Source: Deltaproteobacteria bacterium RBG_16_44_11 (lineage in GTDB: Bacteria; Desulfobacterota; Syntrophia; Syntrophales; Smithellaceae). From it: a stretch of 42,370 bases of DNA. Both the position numbers and the translations under genes were made by a program. Shown here one piece after another: positions 41,931 to 42,370 of this stretch. Each line of letters starts with the position of its first letter. Position 1 is the first letter of the stretch. The notes below the pieces were generated by a model. That model was not told where the DNA came from. It ran no database searches and saw only the letters and a list, made by a program, of their open reading frames with translations. The stretch spans positions 40,896 through 83,265 of the forward strand of contig MGQN01000014.1 of the NCBI GenBank assembly GCA_001797845.1. Reading direction: 5' to 3'.

Positions 41931-42370
41931 ATGGAAAAATTGCCTTTAGTTATTATCAACGCCCCTACGGCGACGGGTAAAACGGAATTGGCCATAGACC
42001 TGGCGCAGGAATTTGGCGGAGAAATTCTTAACGCTGATTCTCTGCAGGTTTACCGTTATCTGGATATTGGTACGGCAAAACCGACTATCGAACAAAGAAA
42101 TAAGGTTAAACATCATTTAATCGATGTTGTTGATCCGGATGAGGAATTTAATGCCGCTATTTTTACCCAAATGGCGCGCCAGATTATTCAAAACCTGGCC
42201 CAGGCGAGAAAGCCTGTTTTCGTTGTGGGAGGAACAGGGCTTTATATACGCGCATTACTTAAAGGAATTATCGATACGCCCGCAGTTGATAATAATATTC
42301 GCAATCATTACCGACGACTTGGTGAAGTTCACGGCAAAGAACATCTGTTTAATTTGTTGAAAAAAAGAGA
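41931..42370 (+). CDS. miaA: tRNA dimethylallyltransferase MiaA (C-terminus outside window)
   Basis: The first 146 codons are visible and open to the window edge. The P-loop reads APTATGKT (11–18; the usual form is GPTASGKT). It is followed by ILNADSLQVYRYLDIGTAKPT and HHLIDVVDPDEEFNAAIF, then the GGTGLYIRALL strand. MiaA adds a dimethylallyl group to A37 of tRNAs reading U-starting codons, using the isoprenoid made by the pathway of ispDF. It lies 3 nt after mutL and is certainly cotranscribed. Confidence 0.95.
   Translation, partial: MEKLPLVIINAPTATGKTELAIDLAQEFGGEILNADSLQVYRYLDIGTAKPTIEQRNKVKHHLIDVVDPDEEFNAAIFTQMARQIIQNLAQARKPVFVVGGTGLYIRALLKGIIDTPAVDNNIRNHYRRLGEVHGKEHLFNLLKKR

Overview
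The window looks like chromosomal DNA from a deltaproteobacterium (Desulfobacterota), most likely from the Syntrophales (Syntrophus/Smithella-like). Three things suggest this: the housekeeping order mtaB–rnc–Elp3-like radical SAM–era–der; the string carD–PIN/TRAM membrane protein–ispDF–gltX; and an acyl-CoA carboxylase carboxyltransferase in a fairly A+T-rich genome. The genus is inference. I see no rRNA, tRNA, CRISPR array, insertion sequence or phage gene. No gene-free stretch exceeds 300 bases.

1–4900: a minus-strand signalling pair behind a near-consensus promoter. A double-PilZ protein with a GNAT-like C-terminus is followed 2 nt later by a membrane hybrid histidine kinase that runs off the left edge. 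5170–8260: plus-strand genes for a glycine-zipper lipoprotein, a Na/phosphate symporter with a PhoU-like tail, and a rubrerythrin-like di-iron protein. 8271–15769: a minus-strand housekeeping run (mtaB, rnc, Elp3-like radical SAM, era, der, ABC-F ATPase) covering tRNA modification, RNA processing and ribosome assembly.

15949–25689: a mixed region. It holds a small membrane protein with a membrane-anchored matrixin-like protease, a NIL-domain ferredoxin, a small alpha/beta hydrolase, a DUF1015 protein with a TrmN6-like methyltransferase, and a minus-strand trio of macro domain, hybrid kinase and DciA-like protein. A pcm–nlpD-type group follows, headed by an unknown helical protein. 25807–31618: a radical SAM protein, CarD, a PIN/TRAM membrane protein, IspDF and GltX.

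31640–35305: a more accessory stretch with a hairpin repeat, a HigBA toxin–antitoxin pair with a palindromic promoter, a family 25 glycosyltransferase, two small membrane proteins, an array of TTGGTATTTT repeats and a membrane-anchored beta-propeller protein. 35355–42370: a carboxyltransferase, truA, an RfbD-type reductase, an LPP20/FlgT-like envelope protein, mutL and the start of miaA.

The points most worth following up are: a matrixin protease with a coiled coil inserted in its catalytic domain, next to a small membrane protein; the PilZ–GNAT/V4R-like hybrid kinase pair; an apparent +1 frame break at the 5' end of the macro-domain gene; and two neighbouring promoters placed so that their transcripts would be leaderless. 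No single locus can be proven a new system from sequence alone.
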